Part shown: positions 49,994-60,074 of the stretch, in pieces | Layout of the letters: every line of letters begins with the position of its first letter | Numbering within the stretch: the first letter of the stretch is position 1 | Notes under the pieces: model-generated | Databases searched by the model: none | Told to the model about the DNA's origin: nothing | The model's input: only the letters and a program-made list of their open reading frames with translations | Assembly: GCA_907165135.1 (NCBI GenBank) | Contig: OU015568.1 | Location: forward strand, 1,062,501-1,126,500 | Length of the DNA stretch: 64,000 nucleotides | Direction: 5' to 3' | Source of the DNA: Oikopleura dioica | Taxonomy: Eukaryota; Chordata; Appendicularia; Copelata; Oikopleuridae | Made by a program: the position numbers and the translations under genes

Positions 49994-52530
49994 TCAGCGC
50001 GGCGTCGGAATTGCACCAGCGTAGAGACGAAAAGTCGAGAAATGTCGGACGGAGATCGAACCATTTCCGGACAGCGGGGGCCAGAGCGTCAGAGCGCAAG
50101 AAGAAGTAGACTCACACCAGACGAGTTTTCTTTTGCAGAAAACTTCCCTTGTTCTACGAGTACTCTTGCGAGTGTGGTCAACTCGAATCAAGGAAGTTTT
50201 TTTCCTGATTCCACCACCAAAGACGCTCGGATTTCCGATGAAGGAAGAAAGATCAGCTGACGAAGAAGGTGAATACAAATGATGTCCATGTAGAGAGTCT
50301 GCCGCACATCCACGAGGAGCAGAAGTCGTCTTATCAGGTAAAACTTGAACATCATTTTCCACCAAGTCAGTCGAGCGAGGCGTAGTTGAAGTTGACGTAG
50401 AACGGGCGGGAGCGGTTGAATTTCCAGCAGTCGAGGGAAGAAGTGAAGCTGCATTTTGACGCTTCGGATCAGGCAACGAGTCGGGACTCGCCCTTTTCCT
50501 CTTTTTTTCTAGTAGACATGCCAGAGGTTGACAATTGCTTTTCAGCAGCCGGCCTCCCAACCTTTGGTATTTTTGCTAGAGGTTCAGGATACGAACCAGA
50601 AGCGCCGACCAGTAGATTTTGAGGCGAATCGGGATCATCGCCACAAATGAGCTCTTGTACAAGAGCCAGGTCGGATGGAGATTTGAGTTGATCATTGCGC
50701 GGTGGGACCAGACGCAGATGAGATCGGTGAGCCCAGTCACGAAAGTCGGCTCCGTCGACGATTTTGACGACAGTTTCTGAGGCGATTTCATAAGGGCCTA
50801 TCCAGTTACAGTTGGAATCTTTGGCTGCCTTAGTGACGGGTTGATAGAGATGGACCATATCGCCATATTTGAGAAGGCGATCACGATGTAGACGCCTATG
50901 TTGGCGTTCCAGAGCTAGATCAGCGGAGCGATTGGCGATTTTCGCTAGCTTCGAGAGCATTTGAATCCGCTTGCCATAAGTTTTAGGCGAATCGTAGCGT
51001 ACATCAGGGTCGTGTAGAGTATCAGGCAATGTGAAGAAAACCACCACTTTGACAATCGTGCGAGCAGCAACATTTGCTCGCTCCCCAGTGGAAACTCGAG
51101 CGACGGAAAATCGCGTGGATGTGTCGAGTTTAGTGCAGCACAAGCGCTTGCCAGCACAGCTGGGGAATTCGCCATTTGTCGGGATTCGGACGGGTCTGTA
51201 GAACAGGCCAAGCTCGTCAGTAGAACTTCCAGAGACGTCTTTATACTGGACACAAAGATGGGCGAGTTCATGAAGTTCGCTTCTATTGTGGTAATAAGAT
51301 GGAAGAACGAGCTCTTTCTGGCTTTGCAAGAAGCTCAGAAGGTCCGAGGTAGAGGTGTTGGGGCCTGGAGCAGGAGGTTTAAGCTGAATTTTGGCAGCTT
51401 GAGAGGGTTGAGATCGACGAGCGTCAGAAATATGAAAATCTGCGCTACTGGGGTTGCCAGAGTCGATCAGAAGCGCATTCCAGGGATCACGGGCGTACGA
51501 CTTGATCTTGAGAGCCTGTGTGTAGATTTCTGCTCCAGGGCTATCTCGTCGTTGAAAAATGTCTTTGGTACCAGTTCCACCAAATGGGACATTTGCGGCG
51601 TGATCGTTGACAGTACTGCTGATTAGTGGCGGCGCGTTGTGGCCATCTGTCACTAGAATGCGGGTTCCAGCGGATTTTGAATCGCTGAAATCGATGATAG
51701 CGCGGGGCTCGCCTCGGGCCTTAGTCTCGGAGTTGACGCCAGTGACAGTGAACTTGGAGCTCTGCAGGTGCTTCAAAAGTTCGTCAGGGATGTGCCATTT
51801 CGGCAGCCATTTTGGCAGGATAACATCGTCGGCGCCAGTGTCAAACATGCCGTTTTTGACGGTGAAGGTGTGTTCGGCGAGAGTGACTGTGAAGTCAGGT
51901 CTGGAAGGTTCCGAGAAGGTGAGTTGCGCGGAGGAAGTGGGTGGAGAGTTAGAGGTGCGTCGATCTAACTCTCGATCCGAAGAAACCTGATCGTTGTCAA
52001 CGGGAGAAGCGGAATCGGTGCCAGTAGCGGAGTCATAGACGTCAGCTGAGTCGTCAGAACTTTGGGTCTCGTTTTGATCAGTGCGAGAGGGTCCAGGTGA
52101 ATGTTCGAACTCCAATAAAGCCTTAATTCGGGCATTTATAAGCTTTTGGCGAGTTTTGATCGCTTCAGAAGCGGCTTTGAGTAGCGCAGGGTTGACGGCG
52201 AGAGCCATCAGGTGATCCACGATCTCGAACGTGAACTCAGTCAGCGTGTAGATGCAGCTGCATGAGTTGATTCGATCTTCGGAGAGGTTGAGCGCGTAAC
52301 AGGCGCTGGAAGAAGACATTTTGGCGGGCCAAACTGTCGTTGGAGATTGGGATCGGCGAAGTTCACGGGGTTTCGTTTGCGGAATTGATCAAAATCGGCG
52401 GCGCGGCATAACGGAATTGGCGGTAAGAGGTTCACAACAAGATATTGTACCTTTACAAGGCGCTCAAGTAACTGGAAATTTCCTTGAGCGGCGCACGTGG
52501 CGAATTTTTCACGTGATGTGTGTGTTCCAG
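49994..52530 (-). mobile_element. internally deleted Ty3/gypsy-type retrotransposon fragment
   Basis: A 616-codon frame (50469-52319) starts with a gag-like N-terminus, continues into a retropepsin with FDTGADDVILPKW (the DTGA active-site triad), and then passes to the C-terminal part of an integrase (LLKYGDMVHLYQPVTK … WIGPYEIASETV … HLRLVPPRN). Reverse transcriptase, RNase H and the integrase catalytic core are missing, so the element is non-autonomous. A second Ser/Pro/Arg-rich frame (49994-50560) overlaps its end. I could not identify LTRs or a primer-binding site. The host is a Tor-type-element-bearing lineage; assignment to Tor is inference. Confidence 0.7.
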
Positions 52531-52537
52531 TTTTTGA

Positions 52538-53306
52538 TCATACTTGAGCAACTTCTTCTGGTGATAAAATTCCCATCGGCTGGTTTTCCTTGACTTTTTC
52601 CGCAAATCCTGCCATTGCTTCTTCTGGAAGACCATGCGCTTTTTGCCAAATTTCTGTCAGAACAGCAGCTGGATTGACGGTATTGACCCGGACTTCGTCG
52701 GCTGCAAGATTCCCGGCAAGAGTGACACTCATGTGATCCAGAGCCGCTTTTGTCATAGCATAGATCAAGTGGTCTTAAAAATCTCTTAAAAATTTGATCT
52801 CGACGGGGAGTATACTATTTGTTTGATAGGAGCTGCAAACAGAAGAGACATTGACGATGGCGCCTTTCGCCTTTTTCAGAAAAGGTAGAGCTTCTTGTAT
52901 CAGAAACATTGGAGCTTTGACATTCACAGCGAATAGCTTGTCTGTTTCGATTTCAGTCACTTGCTCGATGTTGCCTTGAGCGAGGAGGGCAGCATTGTTG
53001 ACAAGGACGTCGATTCCGCCGAAGATTTCGACAGTTTCTTTTATGACCCGCGGAATATCTAGAATCGGTGGTTAAGAAAACAGTCAAAATACTTTTTTTA
53101 AAATAGTTACCAGAAAGATTGGACAGCTCCATTTCCACCATGTGGACTCCTCCTGTCCCTATTTCTTTGATTTCATCGTAAACTCCTTGCAGTTTCTGTT
53201 TATTTCTTCCATGAACGACGACATTGTACCCTTTTCTTGCGAAAAGTCTAGCTGCTGCTGCACCAATGCCGCAAGAACTTCCAGTTACGATCGCTGTTTT
53301 TGGCAT
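52538..53306 (-). CDS. short-chain dehydrogenase/reductase, 3' end missing
   Basis: NAD(P)-dependent SDR. Exon 1 (MPKTAIVTGSSCGIGAAAAR) has the TGxxxGIG cofactor loop. Then VLVNNAALLAQ (NNAA), AIVNVSSVCSS (catalytic Ser) and YAMTKAAL (YxxxK), followed by VRVNTVNPAAV. It ends at PEEVAQV-stop (52538-52540), while family members run about 20-25 residues further to a G-x-x-x-x-V-D-G-G end. The last codons coincide with a GTATGA donor, so the final exon may lie beyond, or have been lost to, the gypsy-type fragment that begins within tens of bases. Substrate unknown. Confidence 0.75.
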
Positions 53307-53818
53307 CTCTTATGAATTCATGTTTTTGGTTTAAAAACGGATCAGTTTTTGTCCAAATATTAGCTTGAACTCGAAGCAATGGAGGGCAACCGTGTTTACT
53401 TGAGAAATATTGAACCCGGTAACTGTTGACCTGAGCGAAAATACCTTATACAGTTGTTACAGTAAGAAGGAGCAAGAAAAGAAGTAAACATTTTGGAAGG
53501 CTGGTTATTTGGAAGAAACATTCTCAATATGCGTAAATTGTTATGCCACGTGACAGGGCAAAATGTCAGCCTGGCTGACAATGCTGAGGGTCGGCTGAAT
53601 TTTTTAACGTGTAGCGTCAAAACCACGTGTATATCAATTCAGGTGTTCTGTTTCGTTTCTGGTTTTTGCACGATAATTTGCGGCAATAAATCGGCATTTT
53701 TCAAAGATTTTTTACCTAATCAAAATCAATCGAAAATTGCATCTACAATTCGATCCTTCACCTTACTTCTCCGGTAACCAAATTCTGTGTGCGAAAATCT
53801 CTCAAGCCCATAATGGTA
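53307..53818. other. intergenic
   Basis: Upstream of the SDR gene; open frames here lack ATG starts or domain content. Confidence 0.3.
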
Positions 53819-54133
53819 ATGGCATCTTCGGGTGAACAGGGCGGCACACCGCGCGAAAGAGATTGCGGTGCAAAATTAGACCATGCGCGGAAACGTGGTG
53901 CCGTTTACTCTCAACGGGGTCATCAATACATTCTTATCGGTTTCCCCCGACTTTTTAGACCACTTCGCTGCGATAACCTTTTGAATCAACAGTTTCTAGA
54001 GCAACACAAGCCGCTGCTGCTAAATCACTCCGTGTGCGCCACTTTGTTCGGGGCTAATCCCGCATCAAAATTCACCAGTTGCGGTAACTTGTTCATCCCC
54101 ATCGGAGGATCATCCCTTAGCTCGGAATTTTAG
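53819..54133 (+). CDS. GC-rich open frame of unknown nature
   Basis: An uninterrupted frame of about 104 codons with an ATG at 53819 and a second at 53825 (MVMASSGEQGGTPRERD…) and a TAG at 54131-54133. It is more GC-rich than its surroundings, includes a hydrophobic centre (YILIGFPRLF) and four cysteines, and has no leader. No intron or poly(A) signal supports it, and no family is recognised. It could be a recent insertion, a gene fragment or chance. Confidence 0.3.
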   Translation: MASSGEQGGTPRERDCGAKLDHARKRGAVYSQRGHQYILIGFPRLFRPLRCDNLLNQQFLEQHKPLLLNHSVCATLFGANPASKFTSCGNLFIPIGGSSLSSEF

Positions 54134-54778
54134 GCCTCAGACAGAGCGGAAAGATTAGCGAAGATTAGCACTGAATCAAGAGACCTTTTCGAAATCTAAA
54201 AGCCACAGACTTTGGTCAACGCATCTTTAGATTGCCTTTGTTTCTCAAAAATATACAGTTAATTCTCGATAAAAATGACACTGCACCTTTTGTTCAAGAA
54301 AAGTAGTTTCCTGCTAGCCCTGTTCGTTAATTACAACCTTGGATCAAACTTTGGCCTGAGTAAACGTCCAAACATCCCAATTACTGATCTGGCATCTGGC
54401 TCTTGAATTTCATAAGCAGCTTCGAGTGCCTGGAATAATATTTTATCATGTCTCTTTCGTACCCGACAAGAGAAAAAATCATGTTCTTGCGTCACCCGCT
54501 TTATTTTTGCAAAAAAATGACTCCATCAAAAAACTCAATGATCAACTTGAAAATGGATAAGAACTGTCTTCCTGCATTTCTTCTGACTGTCATTTATTCG
54601 TTCAGTGAAAGAATGCCAGGTTACAAACAGCAAGGTTGAAATTGCGAGTGCCACAGAAAACACATTACTCGATTACTTCGATATTAATGAACTCACTAAT
54701 GGGTGACACCTTTCCGTATAAAAAAGAAGGAAGAGCGGCCTTCGCTATTCAACAGTTTCTTTTTTGTAGAAGAAAAAG
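54134..54778 (+). promoter_or_regulatory. intergenic with TATA box for the next gene
   Basis: TATAAA at 54717-54722 is 62 bp before the ATG at 54779, giving a very short leader. The remaining 600 bp show no gene. Confidence 0.45.
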
Positions 54779-54965
54779 ATGAAACTTTCAATAATTTTTG
54801 CCTCTTTCGCTTCTTTTACCAACGCTAGTGGTCCACGCCGTCCAGGACGCTTTTCTCAGAATAAGGTACTGCTCCTTCTCAAATTCTTCTAACCAGCTTC
54901 TTTTTCAGTTCGGCTTATCAGGATATCAATCATTTGACCGAAACAACAAATTCGGCGGATTTTGA
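54779..54965 (+). CDS. secreted basic peptide precursor (47 aa)
   Basis: Two exons (54779-54865, 54909-54965) with a 43-bp intron give 48 codons. Signal peptide (MKLSIIFASFASFTNA), then a short mature peptide beginning SGPRRPGRFSQNK and ending FDRNNKFGGF, rich in Arg/Gly/Phe/Asn and without cysteines. The size and basic, Gly/Phe-rich nature suit a neuropeptide, antimicrobial or matrix peptide; which one cannot be told. A TATA box lies close upstream and AATAAA about 35 bp downstream. Confidence 0.6.
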
Positions 54966-55113
54966 CGAGATAACCATGTGATTTTATGTCTTGCTGTTCA
55001 ATAAACCGAAAAATCTAAAAATGAGATTCTTCCTTGATTTCAAGGCCATTGTGATAAGAGTTTAATCATTCGAACCCGTCATTGCTGACTATTGGAAAGT
55101 TTTGTTCGTTTCG

Positions 55114-56374
55114 ATGATGTGGTTTAACCGCGTCATAAACTTCAGTAGTCTTCTTTGGTCAGAATTAAATTTGAATAAATATCAAAGCAGGAGGAAGACA
55201 ATTTTGGAGTTCATAAAAGTTGTGGCATACACCCTAGATTCTATTAGAGAGCATCGAAATCGATCATCTCAGGGAAACCATTTTTGCTAGTAGCTGCCTT
55301 TGGCGGTCTTATTGAGAGTGCCTTAGTTGACAACTTTGATTTTTCAGCGACCCGAAAACTCTCAAAAGAGGACTGCGTGTAAGCTGAAACTGTTATTTTA
55401 TGTAATTTTTTACGAGAAAAAATAGTGACGCGGATATTTATGAAATTTGCCTTTCCGATTGCCGATTGAAAAATAGGGAGTGCCTTGCTAGCTGTGGCGA
55501 CTCATCGCTCTGTCAAAGTCAATGCCGAGTCGATTATGGAGGTAGATTTCCGAAATAAAAAGATGATAGTAATGTTAAGATTGCAACTCATCCTGTCCTT
55601 GTGGCCTTGATTGCCCAATCGGCTGCGAAGGCTGCTCTCATCCTCTTTGTCCCCAGGTTATTTTTCTACAAAAAAATCTCAAAAACTTGCGATTCAAGCC
55701 AACAACGACGACAACGAGAACTACTTCAACCACGAATAACTTTCAAACAGATGACAGAATCGGCTTTCTTACTTATGACAGAAACGTAAGTCTCCTTATT
55801 TGTTGTTTTCGTTAATTGTTGTTGACTCAAGATGACTGTCAAATGCGCCACGAAAAAATCAATAGACAAGATGATCGTGAAACACGATTGTATTGACGGC
55901 CCTGATGCGAGACCATGCGACCTCGACCAGGTTCAAACTCATTTTGTCTTTTTGGAATGGACTGGAAGGCAAAACGAGGTTCATATCAACACCCATTACG
56001 ATCTCGAAGGTCCTCCGTTTCGCGCAATGTACTATAAAGACGTATCATCAACTGCAGATCCGCTGCATTTTGGTTTCATAAACCAAGTTCCCTTTCCAGA
56101 ATACAACGAGAACTACGAAGAATTTGGCGATACTTGGATACTTGATCAAGTGAACTGCCAAGAAGAAATCTGCCCGTATCGGATCCGAGCTGGGGAGCAG
56201 CCACACAAAGGTTTTGACTTTTTTGATTCATCTTCCTTCACTCTTTCAGGGTGGAAACGAGATGAAGATCACGTGAAACAAGGAACATGGCTCGCATTTG
56301 AAGAAATTGACGAAAACGACGACAACTTCTTATGGTTCGTTTTCACAAAGAAAGATGAAAATAGCAGCCTTTGA
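55114..56374 (+). CDS. secreted Cys-rich/Thr-rich protein, tunicate type
   Basis: Several exons. A hydrophobic leader-like stretch (FLLVAAFGGLIESALV) leads to a Cys cluster: IYEICLSDCRLKNRECLASC, CQSQCRVDYG, DCNSSCPCGLDCPIGCEGC, a C-x3-C and CPC pattern common in tunicate secreted proteins. A Thr-rich linker (PTTTTTRTTSTTN) follows, then FLTYDRN and a β-rich C-terminal domain of about 180 residues (FLEWTGRQNEVH … WLAFEEIDENDDNFLWFVF). The first exon is uncertain: no ATG lies in the leader frame, and an upstream ATG at 55114/55117 joined by a GT-AG intron is the best guess. It ends 42 bp before a bidirectional poly(A) signal. Confidence 0.6.
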
Positions 56375-56415
56375 GCAATTTCTGTTGTTAAAACTAAACT
56401 CGACCCAATTGTTTT

Positions 56416-56427
56416 AATAAATTTATT
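56416..56427. terminator. bidirectional poly(A) signal
   Basis: AATAAATTTATT, the two hexamers directly abutting. The minus-strand CUB gene stops inside it (56423-56425); the plus-strand gene stops at 56374. Confidence 0.65.
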
Positions 56428-58679
56428 TCATAATCATGAAAAGCAAAATTAGAACAAAGCTAGATCTTGAGTTGATTTGAGAAGAATCCGAACTAGTCGT
56501 GGTCGTTGTAGTCGTCGTCGTCGTTGTTGTTGTTGTTGTTCGCGTCGGTTGCAAACAAACAACATTAAACCAATCGTTTTCTACAGTTGTTGTTTCAGTC
56601 ATTATCATTGTTGTTGTCGTTTTTGTCGTCGTTGTTTGATTTCCATAGGTCTTGAAATTCGTTGTCGGCATTTTTGTAAAGAACTCTGTGTGCAAAAGAT
56701 TTGTTTGAACATCTGGATGAAAGGAATAAGGAGCAGTCGATGGTAAAACTGTCGATTCAGGGCCTTTTTCGAGCTTTGCAAAGTTTCGCTATTGACAAAA
56801 AAACTTTAATAAAAAACTTTTCTTGGTCGTATTTTTCAGTATAATAGCCTTCGCACCATCTTATTCGAAAGCCAGTTCCTTCCGTCGGAAGCTGAAATGC
56901 TTTATACGGTGCGATAGAATAATCCGCTCTTTCATTGCCTTCTTTACGGTCAAAAGTTTCAAAATGGACCGTCACATTTTTTTCCACCTTGAAAACAAGG
57001 ACTTTTCCTCTACGAGCGAGGATAGCCGATTGATCTCCTTTCAGAATGAGCTCTTCATTTGCGGTGCAGATATTTAAAACCGTAGCATTGTCGAAAACAA
57101 GAGTCAAATTGGCAGTGTAGCATCCAACAATTTCATGATAATCGAAGTGGAGTTGGTCAAGCACAAGAATCGACCCAGTTTCATCAGCTTTGATTGTCCA
57201 ATTGCAGTCAAGATTCAGGTTATACGGAATATCTTGATCCCAGCCGCTTTCTAGTGGTCATTTTTTACTCTTATCCCCAGGACTGGACAATTCGAAATCC
57301 ACACAAATCTCAACACCCATATTTCGGGAATTTTGCCATCCTGATAAGTCATTAAGGGGGTGGTGGTCGAGACTAAGACTTTTTTTCCAATTTTTTCAAA
57401 AAATTTTTTTTTCTCTGGCTGAAAATAAGTTTAAAAGGGTCCAATTTATGTGGGCGGCTATGTTTGAAAAAAATATTTTCTCGAAAAAATGGTGAAAAAT
57501 TCCTTCAAAGTAGACCGATCTCTTGACCTAAAAAACTCGATCCCCTTATTATTTTTTCGAAATAAAACTTACCGAGAGGAAAGTTTAGTCCCTTAAGCGT
57601 GTGGGCGGCTTAGTTTTAGAAAGTTCACCTTGTTAGAAAAGAAAATAGTAATTGAATGAAAACATGTTGTTTTCTGAAAAATCGTCATTTTCAGTCATTT
57701 TTCAATGAAATTTTCGCAAACATCACAATAATCGTAATTTTTTTAGTTTTTTATTATTAAAATATGATCAAGAAACATAACTTGGCAATGAAAAATCAAT
57801 TTTGAATCGGGTTTAGTGAGAAAAACGCGTTTCAAAACTCCCGAAAATGGTGATTTCATAGCATAAAATCGAAAATAAAGCTGGTCCAATCAAGAGAAGC
57901 TAGAGACCAAAAATGCTCCTTTTTTATCGGGGAATCTAAAATTAATATCAAAATTTTTAAAAGTCGAAAAAAATTTTCTCGACCACCACCCCCTTAAGGC
58001 CGTTTTGGGGTGTTGAGATTTGTGTTGATTTCAAATTGTCCAGCCCTGCTTATCCATTCTGCTGACCATTCCTGTGGCTAAATAAAGCTCTGTTTTCAAG
58101 CTGTATCTCTGCACATTCTCTGTTAACATTCACATAGGATTTTTCAACAGTTACTTGATCTTCGTAATAATATTCGAAATACATCGTAAATTCACTTATA
58201 TCCTCGATTTCAAATGTCATTCTCTTTGGCACGATAATTGATAAGAAGAATTCGCCATTATGCTCAATATACTCTATGTCTCTCCAAGTAAAAATTGGGG
58301 GAGTAAACTTTGGTCCAAACCAATGATGAACTTCGTAAGTCAATCTCTGAGGGTTTCCACCAGGATTAATGAAGATGAATTTCGGATATTTATCCGTCCA
58401 AGAGATCCTTATAGCCATTCTCATCTCCATATCCTCATGTTCATGGTTGTTATTGAACTGGTAGCTGCATTGAAGATCTTTTTCGTATCTCAACCTTGTC
58501 ATGTATTTATCGATGTCGCTACTGGCCCAAGCTGGGTAGTCTTCCGCGTCCAGATTATTTGAAATTTTCACTTTCTTATTCTCTTTCACTGGGCATTCTT
58601 GGATGACTCGGTAGATATAAGGTGAACCCATATCTAATCTCCCATAAATTCCAAGAAATATAAGAATAAACAAAAGCAT
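56423..58679 (-). CDS. CUB-domain protein with mucin-like stalk and hydrophobic C-terminus
   Basis: Starts at the first in-frame ATG with a signal or anchor (MLLFILIFLGIYG). An N-terminal domain of about 190 residues (YPAWASSDIDKYMTRLRYEK … FFLSIIVPKRMTFEI) precedes a CUB domain beginning ESGWDQDIPYNLNLDCNWTI and continuing to WCEGYY. After a 40-bp intron needing GA-AG (56789-56828) comes a Thr-rich, mucin-like stalk ending in a run of Thr and a hydrophobic tail (FVLILLFMIMK), suggesting GPI attachment. The 816-bp intron 57251-58066 is almost entirely a hAT-like MITE. The protein is probably displayed on the cell surface; its partner is unknown. Confidence 0.7.
57278..58048. mobile_element. 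hAT-like MITE in a CUB-gene intron
   Basis: Ends CAGGACTGGACAATT and the inverse of CAGGGCTGGACAATT, the CAGGG start typical of hAT transposons. Inverted repeats extend through AAATCTCAACACCC and a GGGGGTGGTGGTCGAGA segment. The flanks CTTATCCC and CTTATCCA form an 8-bp duplication with seven matches. Its 770 bp have no coding capacity. Confidence 0.8.
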
Positions 58680-59020
58680 ACTCAAAAAACTTCGTTTCTT
58701 CAACAAAAACAGCAATTGCTTGAGTGGGAGCACTGCAACCTTTCGATAAGACAAGAAAATCTCGCTGAGTTTTTACGAGCATCCTTTTCTTCCCGCTTTC
58801 TTGTCATCTAGACGTTCTACGCTTTTGGTAACAGGAAAAATGATGCCTTGCAAAATCTATGTCAGTATGTCAAAATGTATGTTTTCGGAATTTCTAGACA
58901 TTCTAGTGGTCCTGGAACTCAATGTTGTTGAAAACGCAAAAGTTGCATTTTTCTCTAGAATTTTTATTTTTACTTCAATTTTGAGCATTTCTTCCTCATT
59001 CTCAGAGATCAACAAGCAAC

Positions 59021-60016
59021 ATGCAGGTATTTTCTTCCTTTTTTAGCATTTTTTTCTATAAATAATTGAAGCCGGGACAACAACCAATCGTCATGAACAT
59101 CCAGCAAAACGCTGGCCCCCAGTACGCACCGCCACCACCACAGCAGCCAAACTATGGGTACCCGACCCAGGCTCAAGCTGCCCCTGCGCCTGCTCCCGTG
59201 GTTATTCAGAAGAACAAACAGGTCTTTAGTAAACAGAGAGATTTCTTGTCGATATGTCGGTTTAGGGAGGTACTTTCTGTTGCATCTGCTGCGTTCTCGT
59301 CGTTCTTGTTATCATTGTCATCGGTGCGATCGCTGGCACTCGCGGCTCTTCCGCACTCCAGCATAAGAACATTTGCGAAATGGGCCCGACTTATGACCTG
59401 ACTTTACCAATCGTTCTTGAGTAAGATAAAATATCATAATTTGAGATAAAAATCGTGACTTTAGAGAACCTGAAACCAACTTGGACAATTACGAAAGCAA
59501 TAAAGATTGCCAAGGTAAATCCAAAAAATATATGAGCATCATATTTAACATGTTCAAGTTGACATTCAAGTTCAAGACAAACAGATTTCGATCGAGTTCG
59601 AGGAATTTGAAGTTGAAGGATCTTATGGCTCTTGCCCTTTCGATTATCTTCAAATTGGAAATGAAACATTTTGTGGTACTGTTCATGCTGGCACTGATAG
59701 TATCTTGGTCGGCGATTCCGTAAGTTTTAAATCATATTTAGTACTTATATGTTATGATAACATTTATTTAAAGGAACTTACTCGCTACACTGAATACGAC
59801 ACTCATCAAAAAAATCTTACTTTCCGGTGGGTTACTGATGGTGTCGCCAACTACCGCGGATTCCAAGCGATTCTTAGACACCAGACTCCAAGTAAGTCCG
59901 AATTATAAGAATAAAAACTCATTCATTTGCTTTTAGAGCCGCAAAATCCAAGCTTCTTTTCGAGCTTCCGATCACTTCTCGCCGAACGCGTCGGTTCCAG
60001 ACAGCCAGAACAATAA
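59021..60016 (+). CDS. single-pass CUB-domain membrane protein with Pro-rich N-terminus (239 aa)
   Basis: Seven exons (59021-59026, 59072-59221, 59266-59420, 59465-59514, 59559-59719, 59774-59891, 59937-60016) sum to 240 codons; exon 1 is only 6 nt (Met-Gln). A cytoplasmic Pro/Gln/Ala-rich N-terminus (YAPPPPQQPNYGYPTQAQ) precedes one helix (CCICCVLVVLVIIVIGAIAG), then a CUB domain (CPFDYLQIGNETFCGTVHAG … LTFRWVTDGVANYRGFQAIL) and a short tail. The topology is type II, unusual for a CUB protein. It is divergent from the other CUB gene. AATAAA overlaps the stop. Confidence 0.75.
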
Positions 60017-60074
60017 AAAACCTCCCTGCCTTTTTTCTGCATTATTTATTTTTATATCAAACAATAAAATATAA

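Noticed and set aside
56477-56746. Plus-strand frame rich in Cys/Arg repeats
   Set aside because: It is the complement of the Thr-rich (ACA repeat) stalk of the minus-strand CUB gene.
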